From assembly GCF_910594005.1 (NCBI RefSeq), contig NC_057835.1, positions 50,244,001-50,308,000 on the forward strand: a DNA stretch of 64,000 bases, read 5' to 3'. Source of the stretch: Cervus elaphus. Taxonomy: Eukaryota > Chordata > Mammalia > Artiodactyla > Cervidae. The position numbers and the translations under genes are program-made. The notes beneath the pieces were generated by a model. It was given only the letters and a program-made list of their open reading frames with translations. It ran no database searches and was not told the DNA's origin. Shown piece after piece: positions 44,605 to 55,667 of this stretch (its first letter is position 1; every line of letters starts with the position of its first letter).

Positions 44605-44765
44605 CTTGTCGAGGTTACTCTCATGTAATCCTCATAGCAGTCCTATGTGGTGAATACTAATAATGTCTCAATCTTAACAGCTTTTTCAAAAGCACAGAAA
44701 GGTTGTGAAACATGTTGAAAGTTACAAAACTGCTAATGGGAGCCATCAGAATGTGACTGTAGAAA
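44605..44765 (-). mobile_element. MIR SINE relic
   Basis: TCTCATGTAATCCTCATAGC, AGTCCTATGTGGTGAATAC, AAAGCACAGAAAGGTTG. Confidence 0.55.
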
Positions 44766-45164
44766 GAGTGACCCCATAGCCTCACTCTTGTTCACTCCAC
44801 CTTCTGTGCAATAGCCAAGGACTGTCTGAACCACAACCACAGCTTTTGGCCTGTAGATGCATCATTAAGTCACCAGCCAAGGAGAAATTGATTTGCAAAT
44901 AATAGACAGTTGATTAATATTATCAAGTTGATCATATTCTTATTATCTTACAATGTGTTCTTACAGACAAGGAAATAAGTTCTTACACTGTGTTTCCTAG
45001 AAATGAAATGATGGGATTCCCTAAAACAACCCCAAAGAGCTTTGGATGCAAGTGAAATGCCAAAAATATTGAAGAATCCACCTTCTCAGTGGTTACCCTG
45101 TCTATTCTTCCTCAAGTTTCCCTTCCTCCCAACTCATGACATTTCACATCTCTCCTCTGTATTT

Positions 45165-45375
45165 AACATTTTATGTTTTCTCCTCAGTGCTTAATGCTCC
45201 CTAATAAGATATATATTTTACTTTTTGCATCTTGCTTGTTGACAGTGACCAAACAGACGTAAATTCCTTAAGAGCAAGGGGTTTTGTCTCTTTTGAGCCC
45301 CATTGTATCTTTGGCACCTAAAAGAATGCCTAGTGCATAGTAGAGTCTCAATAAATATTTGTTGAAGAAATGAGT
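45165..45375 (+). mobile_element. L2 LINE 3' end
   Basis: CCTTAAGAGCAAGGGGTTTT, TTGTATCTTTGGCACC, GAATGCCTAGTGCATAGTAG, TCTCAATAAATATTTGTTG. Confidence 0.75.
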
Positions 45376-46894
45376 GAGTGGATTGCACGCCTCCCCATAG
45401 AACTCAGCCTCGGCATATTTCATTTTATCCTCATCTCCCTCTGCAAACACAGGATTGAAGGATGGCAGTGACATGGGGTGTGACTTAGAACAGAGTTCCA
45501 GGTAGGCTGTGTGACCTCCATAGACCATCAGTCCCCCAACTGCAGTTTCCACAAATGAGATGTGAAGATGATTAATAGCTGATTGTTATGAGAATGGAGT
45601 TATTTAAAACTCTTGCCAAAAGTATGTGCTTAATTAATAGATGCTGGATCTGAAGAGAGACTCTTGTAAGGGTATTAAAAGCTTCTCCCTTTTAGAAAAC
45701 ATTGATTTTAGCTGAGGGATAAAAGCTAAAGGCAGTGTGATATTTTTATTCTCCTAAGGGGGCCCTAAAACATTTTAGCAATTTCCCTTCTGGCAAATGC
45801 CAGAATAAAAACCGGCTGTTTGGCATACCCCCTGCCCCCTTTACTCAGGCCCACATGAGCCTGGTGAGCTCTGGGGAATCCAAAACAATTTCATAGAAGC
45901 TTGGGGATTGCAGGTGCCTTGTGAGGGCTTCCACAACCTGTGGAGGCCAGAAGAACATGGAGCTGGATGCCAGAGGACCCAGGTGATGCTCTTGATGGAG
46001 GTAGCCATGAGTGGGTTGTGAGCAACCTTTCCTTAGCAAGTGCTGAGCAAGGCTGCATGTAACAGCAGATTTTTATAATTCCTGTACATGCAGTGATTGT
46101 ATTAAAAATGGAAACCTCAATGAAATCCATCAGGATGCAGACAGTGTTCAAGGTACAGAAATATAATGGGTCATAAGACCCCATGTTTTCAAATGAATCT
46201 ATTTCATTCCTTGGTACAATGCCGGTGATTAGTTATGAATTATGGAGCTTAATTAAGGAGAACCGTTCTTGGTGGAAGACTCTATGAACCGAAAAATGAC
46301 AGTGGCGGGGAGAGGGATCCCGGTGGAGGTGAAGCTGAGAAAGTGGTTTTGTTTATGCGCATGAGGGAATCACCGGGAGCCTTCCTTGTTGTGATAAGAA
46401 GAATGAAGGGCATTTATTAACCCTCACAGGGCTGGACTAACAGAGTAAACTTGATTTCCTTTGGTTCTAGAGGAATAGATGGCTTTATACTGCTGTCCTG
46501 AAGGACTGTTTATTAGCATCTTTGAGAAAGGTCTTTCAAACAATAAAGGTGACAATGGGAGGACAGACATAATTAAGAACAATAGAAAGAAGTGTCCTGT
46601 TTTCAAGAGAGTGACAACAGAGCCATTTAAAAATGCATTTAGCAGCCTGTCTTTAAGATGCCTTTATATACCATGTGATGCAAAGTAGAGCAAGGGATTG
46701 AAATTACAAATATACCAGGAGAGTGTTTCCAAGATTGCTCTGTCTCATTGCATTTCTCTTGCAAATGTTATGAGAAAAATAGTTGAATAAGGAAGGCACA
46801 ATTCCAGTTCCCCACAGAAAGACTGTACGTTGATGACCATTGCTTGTTTGTGGGTGTGGACCTGGAGAAGGTACAGAAGAGGGTAAAAGGAGAA
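45376..46894. other. Repeat-poor stretch, candidate conserved non-coding DNA at 46060-46680
   Basis: A possible MIR trace at 45480-45650. From 46060 to 46680 no repeat is recognised, and the sequence has many AATTAA/TTATTA-type motifs. The 94-codon minus frame at 45268-45552 overlaps the L2 end and is not credible as a gene. Confidence 0.3.
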
Positions 46895-47045
46895 GCATTT
46901 CAATAGGAATCAGAAAGTCTAGGTTCCACCTATTCTCAACAGCAGGTGACCTTGGCCAAGTTTCTTGATTGCTCTGAGTTTCAGTTTTGTCTTCTATAAA
47001 ATGCCTAACCCACATTCCACAAAGAAATTTCAATAATGTACTGTC
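46895..47045 (+). mobile_element. MIR SINE relic
   Basis: CAGCAGGTGACCTTGGCC, AAGTTTCTTGATTGCTCTG, AGTTTCAGTTTTGTCTTC, TATAAAATGCC. Confidence 0.68.
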
Positions 47046-47524
47046 TATGAAAGAGACCAAAACGTTCTAAAGTGAGATACAGATACAGAAGAGAACAATA
47101 TTTTTTTATATGTTTCGGATCCCAATCATCTCTAGCTTCTGCCTACAACTCTCAGGGACCACTTACCCAAGTAGAACCATAGACGGGGGGAAGGAAAGGA
47201 CAGGATAGGGACCTGAGCTTTGAAGGTACTGAGCTGATAGCATCCAAGAGAAGAAACAGGATGAAGAGTGGTGCGCCACCACTGACAGCTCCATGGTGGA
47301 TTCGTCCTTCTTCCAGCATTCGTTTGTATCGTTGTTTGGTAGTTAGAATAGGAAAAAGGAGTCCAGAATGGCAGTGGCTAAAAGACAGAGAAGGGAAAAG
47401 CCCATGAAAATAGAACAAAGGAAGGTCCGAGGACTGGAGTGAGGACCTCAGGTAGAACAAACAGCACTCCTGGCTAGCCTAGTTTGCATAGGGCAGGCTC
47501 AGGGGGAGGGGAAAAAAAAAAACA

Positions 47525-47533
47525 TATAAAAAG
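47525..47533 (+). promoter_or_regulatory. LTR TATA box
   Basis: TATAAAAAG sits about 120 bp upstream of the LTR poly(A) signal and is followed at the usual spacing by a CT-rich initiation region (about 47553-47583). Its position in the U3 of the LTR suggests a pol II promoter. Activity is not shown by sequence. Confidence 0.65.
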
Positions 47534-47645
47534 AGGAGCCAAAGGGCCATGGGTCTCTCTCTCATGCTCTCTCTCTCTCTCCTCTTTGGGTCTTTTGGTT
47601 CATCATGCCCTCATACCTCGAGGATGTATTTTCCTTTATTTTCTA

Positions 47646-47651
47646 AATAAA
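47646..47651 (+). promoter_or_regulatory. LTR polyadenylation signal
   Basis: AATAAA, just before the R/U5 boundary region and only 15 bp before the first repeat-like unit (47666). The minisatellite therefore lies at or just downstream of the expected cleavage site. Confidence 0.7.
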
Positions 47652-47689
47652 ACTCAGCTGCAGCACAGAGCTGTAACACTGATCTGTCT

Positions 47690-48432
47690 GAGAGCTGTGA
47701 CACGGTCTGTCTGAGAGCTGTGACACGGTATGTCCGAGAGCTGTGACACAGTCTGTCTGAGAGCTGTGACACTGATCTGTCTGAGAGCTGTGACACTGAT
47801 CTGTCCGAGAGCTGTGACACGGTCTGTCCGAGAGCTGTGACACGGTCTGTCTGAGAGCTGTGACACTGATCTGTCTGAGAGCTGTGACACTGATCTGTCT
47901 GAGAGCTGTGACACTGATCTGTCTGAGAGCTGTGACACAGTCTGTCTGAGAGCTGTGACACGGTCTGTCTGAGAGCTGTGACACAGTCTGTCTGAGAGCT
48001 GTGACACTGATCTGTCTGAGAGTTGTGACACAGTCTGTCTGAGAACTGTGACACAGTCTTTCTGAGAGCTGTGACACGGTCTGTCTGAGAGCTGTGACAC
48101 TGATCTGTCTGAGAGCTGTGACACGGTCTCTGAGAGCTGTGACACGGTCTGTCTGAGAGCTGTGACACTGATCTGTCTGAGAGCTGTGACACGGTCTGTC
48201 TGAGAGCTGTGACACTGATCTGTCTTAGAGCTGTGACACTGATCTGTCTGAGAGCTGTGACACTGATCTGTCTGAGAGCTGTGACACGGTCTGTCTGAGA
48301 GCTGTGACACTGATCTGTCTGAGAGCTGTGACACTGATCTGTCTGAGAGCTGTGACACAGTCTATCTGAGAGCTGTGACACAGTCTGAGAGCTGTGACAC
48401 GGTCTGTCTGAGAGCTGTGACACGGTCTGTGT
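47690..48432 (+). repeat. Minisatellite, 32 units of 23/24 bp, born from LTR R/U5 sequence
   Basis: Each unit has a 14-bp core GAGAGCTGTGACAC followed by a variable part: GGTCTGTCT or AGTCTGTCT (23-bp units) or TGATCTGTCT (24-bp units). I count 32 units: thirteen of 24 bp (numbers 4, 5, 8-10, 14, 18, 21, 23-25, 27, 28), seventeen of 23 bp, one of 21 bp (unit 19, 48111-48131) and one of 19 bp (unit 30, 48368-48386). These add up to exactly 743 bp. A degenerate unit precedes it (47666-47689, with TAACAC) and another follows (48433-48456). The minus strand has no stop codon in any frame of the common units, which explains three long overlapping minus frames (up to 283 codons) that are not genes. 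Confidence 0.97.
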
Positions 48433-49807
48433 GAGGGCTTTAACGCTGGTCCGTTGCTTCAAATTTTTGTTGTGTAGAGACAGAACCGAGGAAATTACAC
48501 ACTCTCCTGACAGAACACTTTTGCTTTTGTTGGTGATGAGCCATTATCTTTTTAAATTGTTAAAGTAAATGCCTAGCACATATGGAGACATCTTTTCAAC
48601 AGTAACATAAAGAAGGCAATGGGTAGGAAGCTATATTGACTGAATATGGGACTGGTACTATAGACTGGCCACTTGTATGGCAAATATGAGTCTGGCTAGC
48701 CCTCACTTGTCATCCACCAGAGAGGGCCAGCCAGTGATGTAGAAGGAAGTGCACCCTCTGGGAGAGAATGCTGGCTACTGCCATGCTCCTGGGTACAAGG
48801 CTGAGGCTGTGGCTTAGGAACAAGGGGACCAGCCAAAGTCCTGCATGGTTTCATCTTCCCCAGGCTCAAACCTCTGGCCGGAGATTGCTAAACCCTGCCT
48901 GTGTGTCCTGTGTACACCAACTGGAGCTCATAAGCATCTCTAAAAAACAAAATCTTTGCTATTTTGTGAATGAAAACATTCACAATGATATACTTTTTGA
49001 ATAGATGAAGATATTATATAGAATACATAACTATGAGATAGAACTAAATGAAGGGAAGGGGATAAGAAATTCTGGATAGTGATTTCCTCACATGGAAGTC
49101 AGGAGGGACAAATGGGGAGGGAATACTTAGATGTAAGTTATTGTAAATCTTTTAGTTCTGTGGTTGAATGTTGGGGTTAAGGGAATTCATGTGTCATTAG
49201 AACAAACCACCAATAAAAGTAGATGAAATAGGTTTTCATGTGACAAGAATGATGGCAGGTTATGAACTGAAGGTTAGGGTTGATGCAATTCTGTGCACCT
49301 GATTAATCCAAATATAAACAAACAAACAGAAGGAAAATCAATGCAATGAATGATTGAATAGATGAATGCACTCTATTTACAGCTCTTGTAGCACGAGACT
49401 TTTTTATTCTAGTGACTAATCCGATGACAGTGGTCTTTCCTGGTGTAATTCATTTGGGGCAGGCAAAATCTAATTTATGAAGATACTGACATGAGAAATG
49501 TTTTAGTCTGCACTGAAATCCTGACCAATCTTTGGCTCACTTTCAGTGTCACAGAACCAAAACTGCTGATGGCAATGAGTGACATCAATGGACCAGATCA
49601 CCTGAAGACATAGATGTCAGCTGCAGTTCCAGTTTTTTTTTTTTCAATACTGATTTCTTCATGCAATACACATTTAATTAGCTGTACAAGGAGGCAGACA
49701 CTGTTCTATGTCTTTTTAAGCTGAAACGACACAGATTTTACGAGTGGGTTTGTTCCCTTAATCCTGTTGAAGTAACATGTATACAAACAATTCTTATCTA
49801 GTAAGAC

Positions 49808-49845
49808 TCACAAAGAGTCAGACACAACTGAGTGACTGAACTGAA
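49808..49845 (+). mobile_element. About 38-bp orphan BovB/Bov-tA 3' tail
   Basis: TCACAAAGAGTCAGACAC, AACTGAGTGACTGAACTGA. Only the last few dozen bases of the BovB/Bov-tA tail are present, surrounded by unique DNA. It is probably another extremely truncated insertion. Confidence 0.7.
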
Positions 49846-50235
49846 GATGTGAAATACATCATAAACCAGGTGAAGGATGGTAATGAAAGTTTAGAGAGGA
49901 AAGATGAGTAGCAAGGATGAGGGAAGTTCTCAAGGAGAATGTTAGGTGATGTGGGGAATGAATACATTCTGGGGATTTAACCCAACTGGACCCATTTTTA
50001 TGATATATTAATGACTGGGCATCAGTTCCTTCAAATAAGGTTTGTGTTAGAAAATCAGGTGAATTGTAGGGGACCAGAAAGACCTGGTCCCCAATTCTCT
50101 GAGCAAGGAGGAGAATTCTGACAGTTAAGACATAATTTCCTTTTACTGTAAAATTGCACTGATTCGTTTCTACTTGTTTTTTTCCCTGTGGTTCATTTAT
50201 TCCTCCCTCTCCCTGCCCCCCTTCTTCTTCCTCTT

Positions 50236-50277
50236 CTTACTGCATTCTTTTTTTTTTTTTTTCCTTACTGCATTCTT
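50236..50277 (-). repeat. Poly(T)-only insertion between 14-bp direct repeats
   Basis: CTTACTGCATTCTT at 50236-50249 is repeated exactly at 50264-50277. Only thirteen T and one C lie between. The empty site reads TCTT/AA at the presumed nick, a well-accepted L1-endonuclease variant. Confidence 0.82.
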
Positions 50278-52587
50278 AAGGGCCAAATAGATTATTTGTG
50301 AAACTGTGATTGGCCCAGGATTCATTTGAGATTCTCAAGAAAGTGAATCTACTTTGCATGAATTTTAAAAGGTATTTTCAGGCAAAACTGTGAAGAACTT
50401 GGCTGAATTATCTAATTTTAATATTTTGGCACATTTCACAAGCAAATAAAGGTCTCATTTTAATATACACAGAGTCTCTCTATATAAAATTCTACTTGTC
50501 TGTATATAGACACACATATGTGTATATCTATAAATGTATGTGTAATAACTGAAACTTTATTCTGGCAAGTAGTAGTATGCATAATATACTGTAAGAGCAG
50601 TATTGCAATGCCAGCTAATGTTTATTCTTGAATAAATCTGTGCAAAAGCAGCCAGTTATCTCTTGGGTTAAAAAACATTGACATGTGTTTAAGATGACCA
50701 AAACAATCGTGCTTTAGAGAGGAAAGAGCCCAGGGAACAAATATGTACAGGACAGAAATATTCACTGTAGTTCCATAGTTTACAGTTTTGGAATATCTAG
50801 CAGGTTATAGTTTATTAACTTTGGGAATAGTTGGAGAGGAATTTGGCAGTTATCTGATGGAGCAGGTTTTGTGATTTCTCTATAAAAGTAAAGAAACTCC
50901 CATTTGATATATTGCTCATTTCTTTGTTGATTTTACTGAAGCTATTATTTATCTAATCTCCACAGAATAGTTTCCATTTAAAGAGTAAAAAACTTGAAGA
51001 ATTTTATTCATATTTAACTTTTCTCTCTTTCTTTCTTGCCTTACCTTATTTAAAAGTCACCACTAGTCAGCCACCATTTTTCACAAAATATCTTCTTTAG
51101 TTCAGAGGGTTCCCCATGAAAGAAGCATGATTAGAATCATCAATCATCAATCATACCAAAGATATGAGCATAATTCTACCTTTGGTGACAAGTGGTGATT
51201 TTAATTCTGTTTCCTTTATAACATGGCTGCTCAATAATATGAATACATTGTAATCAACCTGGTACTTTGGTAAATCTGAAGTCAAATTTTTCTCCCCATG
51301 GGCAGAAATCACTATTTTTTTAGGGTTAAAGGGCTATTCAATCAGGGATACTTTGTTGATATTTGTCAGGTTGAGGACTATTCTAGAAACTTAGGTTTGT
51401 GGTGAGGTCTTGAAAGTAAGGTTTAGGGATAAGCCATCCTCTGAGCCTCACTTTGGTTGGGATCAACCCTTGTCCAGACATAAAGTCATCTGGTCAGGGC
51501 TGTGGTCAGAGCAGCGGTGGAGCCAGGTGGGGAGATGGGCACGGTCTGTCCATGGCATGAAAATGACCGGCTCCCCTGAACTACCCTTCCCTGGTCCCTC
51601 AACTTAGGTGGGGGAGTTTCTCCTCCTATGGGTGAGTTCCTTCTCTGTACTGACGCTCTTCGATCTGCACTTTGCCCTAAAAACTGATGAGATAAAGAAA
51701 AATACTTAGGCTGAACATTTTCCCACACATGACTAGTACATTTAAAGAATCCTCTGAGTGATAGGGACCTTGCCAAGGAAATCACTTTCCCACAGAGTGA
51801 AGTCAGTAGATCCTGATACAGCTTCATTATGATAGACAAATTGGAGTGCCTCAGTCATAGGGCACAGAGGGGACATGGCAGTTCCACTGTCACTCTTGTA
51901 TTATATCAATATAACAGGCAAGCTACAATCGTAAGGAAGACAGAAACTGATCTGAGTGTGAACAAGGCTCACCACATCTTGGGGCTTGCTGATGATGGCT
52001 TCATTTAGGTTTCAAAGGCAGAGATGAGTTCCAGCCACAGCTGCCTGCCTCTGCTTCTGAGTTCTGTGGAGTGAAAACAGTTCAGCCACCACTCTCACCA
52101 GTGGGCAAATGGCTCAGAACTAGGAAGGAAGTTTGGCAGTGGTGAAACATGCAGGGAGAAATTAATAAAAGAGTGAATCAGTGAGCCACATGGGTCAGTG
52201 GGAGGTTGTAAAGAAGATGAGGATAAAGAAATTGAGGGCAAGTTCATTCATTCATTTAATCAGCAGTCATTCAGTAAGCTATTCCTAAGGTTATCAGACA
52301 CCAGTAAGGATGGCCAGTTCAGAGACAAATGACATGGATCTAGCCCCTTTGGAAATCAATCTGGTGGCTCTAGTGGGAAAAATGAGTAGGTTGAAAGAAG
52401 ACTGGCAAATATAAAAAATGGCAATATAATGTGGGTAGGAGCTATGCTGGGGCTTTTCAGGGTGGCAGAGATGATGAAGATCAGTGGATGATTGAAACTA
52501 GTTCGCAAAAGGGATGACGTCTAAGCTGACTTCAGCTGAGGTCAGGTGAAGGGTGATGGTGGTGGAGTCACGGGAAAAAGTACACAG

Positions 52588-52795
52588 CATCGTTTATTGA
52601 GAACTCACTACGTAACAGGCAATATGTTAAGCATTTTATATACATGATCTCATTTAGTCTTTATAGTAACACACATAACACAGGTATCACACATCCCATT
52701 TTACAGAAACAAAATTGGGTGAAAATATTTGAGGAACTTGTCCATGTTCACACAGAAAGTAAGGAAAGTCTGTCTGGTTGAAAAGTGTGTGCCCT
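52588..52795 (-). mobile_element. MIR SINE relic
   Basis: CGTTTATTGAGAACTCACTA, GATCTCATTTAGTCTTTATA, ATCCCATTTTACAGAAAC, CTTGTCCATGTTCACAC. Confidence 0.78.
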
Positions 52796-53936
52796 TCACA
52801 TGATGTCATTATACAGAGGCCAGAAATGTGATATAAAGAAAATACTAGAAAGGAAGTGACCAGCATATTAGGTGTTTTGATTCATTCCTGCCTGACTTTT
52901 CACCTTCTGATCTGTTCTAGCTCCGCACAATTTCCCCCAGATCCTGTGTTGCTATAGAAGCCACCACATTATGGATCTGTGTGGTCAGTGGTCTCCAAAC
53001 TGACATGAGTGTTTATTTAAACATTATATACATATTCCCTGTATTACATATTACATATGCTTTAAAACATAGGCAAAAGTGAAAAAAAATGTTTAAAGGA
53101 TATGATCAAACATACCTATTCTCAGGTTTTCTTAATGCATCACCTGCTAGAGTAAATGGATTCATTTGCAGACTCTACTCTAGACCACTCTAGACAGATC
53201 CTATTGCTTCTTTTATCTCTACTAAGACCTTCCTTCTCCTTTATTTTAACAAAGGTATGGTTACATTTATTTGCAAAATAATATGGGCTTGAAAACTGTG
53301 AAAATGATAATAAACATAAAGCATAAATCTCTTAACCTGACTTAACCAAAGTCCAGTAATAACTAGCTTGGCCAAGGTAATTTACAGGAATAAATCTGGA
53401 ATAAAGATTCCAAAAGCTTATTCCTTTTCTGAATTTTAGACTCTTTGATAGACAGGGTGGAGGGAAGGAAATACTACAGATGGTGGGGGTCTCATCAGTT
53501 ATACCAGCTATGCCTGTCTATGACATTTACTTTCAGTTAGCACTTGTGTGTCCTGCAAATGTTTTGAGATCTATACTTTTTTTACTTGTTTTCTTTACTT
53601 TTGGTGTTCTAAGTTCCTCTTTTGAAAAATTCCATTATAATCTTGCTAAAATTAATAGCAGAGGGTATTTCTTCTACCAGGGTCAGCAGGGGATGAGCAG
53701 AAAGTCAAAGACATTGACTGTGCTGATAGCAGCAGCCATTTTGGTTCAAGATGGCAGGAACTATAGGCAGACTTGGAGCAGAGTGAGGGCATGAAGCAAG
53801 GTGATATGGCCACAGGGATTTCTCTCTAAGGGTCCTAATTTTGTCAGAAATCCTGGTTCATCCTTGCTCATCAATTTGCATTTAGCGCCTCCCTAATTAT
53901 CCCCCATAATTTCTGGAAGGCAGCATGTGTGTGTTA

Positions 53937-54137
53937 GTCGCTCCAGTCGTGTCTGATTTTTTGCAACCCCATAGACTGTAGCCCATCAGTCTCCTCTGTC
54001 CATGGAATTCTCTAGGCAAGAATACTAGAGTGGGTTGCCATTCCCTTTTCCAGAGGATCTTCCCAACCCAGGGATCAAACCCTGGTCTCCTGCATTGCAG
54101 GCAAATTCTTTACCATCTGAGCTAGCAGGGAAGCCCT
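53937..54137 (-). mobile_element. Bov-tA SINE
   Basis: Antisense: TTAGTCGCTCCAGTCGTGTC, AACCCCATAGACTGTAGCCC, GGGATCAAACCCTGG, GAGCTAGCAGGGAAGCCC. CTGGAAGGCAG upstream and CTGGAAAGCAG downstream are a one-mismatch duplication. Confidence 0.94.
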
Positions 54138-54194
54138 GGAAAGCAGCTTAGTGGAAGGATAAAAATTTGGATTTCAATTCTAAGAAAGCATTTT

Positions 54195-54210
54195 TGTTGT
54201 TGTTGTTGTT
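54195..54210. repeat. (TTG)5 microsatellite
   Basis: Five TTG units. Confidence 0.9.
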
Positions 54211-55087
54211 GAGATTGTAATTGAAGAAATTCACTTGATAATTTTTCATTATTAGGCAGTTAAGAACATACAAACAAAGCTGAGGATCAGAAAATTCTAA
54301 AGCAATCGTTATTAAAATGAACAAAGATGTTTATGAAATCAGACAAGCAGTTAGAGGGAGTGAAATGATTAGTCCTCTGCACGTGTAGTCATCTTTTATA
54401 TCTGAGGATGAAGAAGCAGATGGTCTTGTTATCAGTTTGCATATTTGTCTGAAAAAAAGCAAACACCACAGGTGTAAGACCCACATTCCTTTCCACATGG
54501 CATGCATGTAAGTGTCTGGCTCTGAGTTTGTGATTATAGATGCTGCTTACAGAGCTTGACATCATTTCACTGCATCCCAGAGTGCACTGAATCTTTGAGC
54601 AAGAAACCGCTCCACTTCTAGTAGCCACACCCTGTATTCATTTGTCCAAGAACTTGTTGATGTTGCCCTTAGAGGAGTCCTTTAATAATTATTTGGCTTT
54701 ATTGATTTATCAGAAATAATTATAGAATGATTACATTGCCAGCCACTGTGCAAGACACCCGCTTGTATCGGCAACTTTTTTAGTGAAGATAAATAAGCAC
54801 ACATAAACCTTGATTATTACATTTGTATATCCACCAAAGGCTATATTTGTAAATCCAGTATTTGTGTTTCCACCAAATATGATTTTTATATATCATATGC
54901 AAATACTTTTAGAAGAGATTTTTATAAGATGACACCTCATAATTATAATTCAAACTCAGGCGTCAGCAGCACAACAATACCTGAGATTTGGAACAATGAG
55001 TGGATTCTTCTGGAAGGAAAGTATACAAGATGGCTGCCCATATGCCAAATCCAACTGGCTGATGTATTTTTCTTTGTGTGTGTCCAT
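54211..55087. other. Unique, A+T-rich non-coding sequence
   Basis: No gene or named repeat. Confidence 0.4.
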
Positions 55088-55211
55088 TTTAAGTCACCTC
55101 AATCGTGTCTGACTCTGTGCGACCCTAGGGACTGCAGATTCCTAGGTTCCTCTGTCCATGGGATTCTCCAGGCAAGAATACTGGAGTGGGTGGCCTTTTC
55201 CTTTTCCAAGT
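55088..55211 (-). mobile_element. Bov-tA SINE, head missing
   Basis: Antisense tail and middle only: CACCTCAATCGTGTCTGAC, GGGACTGCAGATTCCTAGG, AAGAATACTGGAGTGGG. It then runs into a GTGT tract at about 55211-55226 without the tRNA-like part. Confidence 0.9.
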
Positions 55212-55302
55212 ATGTGTGTGTGTGTTGAGGGGTGTAGTATCTTGAGTATTTGTAGACAGAACATTCTCTAGTTTTCTACAGTCTTATCAATCAGCCTTTG
55301 TT

Positions 55303-55376
55303 TTAAATTTTTATTTATTTAGCTGCATCATGTCTTAGTTGCAGCATGCAGGATCTTTGTTGCATCACGCAGGACT
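55303..55376 (-). mobile_element. CHR-2-type SINE fragment
   Basis: TTATTTATTTAGCTGCATC, ATGTCTTAGTTGCAGCATGC, AGGATCTTTG. The tail part only. Confidence 0.72.
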
Positions 55377-55667
55377 ATCAATCACTATCTTATTCCTGCT
55401 TGGTTCACATGTTTACATTAGTTCACTTGTCTATGGGTCTTCAAATCTGTCAGTTCTGATAGACATAGCAGTTGGCAGGAAGGAATAGAAAAAAGCAATA
55501 GGAACAAATAGGAAGAGTAAAAGAGAGGGCTGGACCTGCATGTTGGGGATTACATAATGCAGAGGACAGGGAAGCCCAGGCTGAGTGCTCGCTCTAGGAC
55601 AGATTCCCCATGTACAGTACGGGGCATCAGTGTGGGGAGAGAGAAAGAGACTAGAGAGACGGTTACT

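Larger units (their letters stand above)
47111..48516 (+). mobile_element. Solo class II (ERVK-like) endogenous retroviral LTR, expanded by an internal minisatellite
   Basis: Ruminant ERVK-type LTR in sense orientation. The U3 part contains GGTGCGCCACCACTGACAGC and CTGGCTAGCCTAGTTTGCAT, then a TATA box (47525-47533), a CT-rich leader, CATACCTCGAGGATG, and AATAAA (47646-47651). R/U5 follows, starting with GAGCTGTAACACTGATCTG. After the repeat array the 3' part is CGTTGCTTCAAATTTTTG, GACAGAACCGAGG, CTCTCCTGACAGAACA. The TG start at 47111 and ACA end at 48516 are my best guesses, and no flanking duplication was found to confirm them. No gag, pol or env sequence adjoins it. The family resembles BTLTR1 from memory. 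Confidence 0.75.
48517..53936. other. Mostly unique non-coding sequence
   Basis: Contains one tail-only insertion (50236-50277), one tiny BovB/Bov-tA tail fragment (about 49808-49845) and an MIR (52588-52795). There is a poly(T) at about 49634. It shows no gene: the frames at 51410-51839 lie on both strands of the same DNA, and that at 53480-53794 has no domain that I recognise. Confidence 0.4.

Noticed and set aside
45268..45552. A 94-codon minus frame
   Set aside because: It overlaps an L2 3' end in antisense and has no recognisable motif.
47690..48432. CRISPR-like array
   Set aside because: The repeats are directly adjacent with no unique spacers, in a mammalian genome and inside an LTR.
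47611..48462. A 283-codon minus-strand reading frame as a repetitive protein gene
   Set aside because: It is made almost wholly of the minisatellite, whose units lack stops in every minus-strand frame. Frames of 190 and 234 codons overlap it in the other phases, and there is no sign of a promoter or codon bias.
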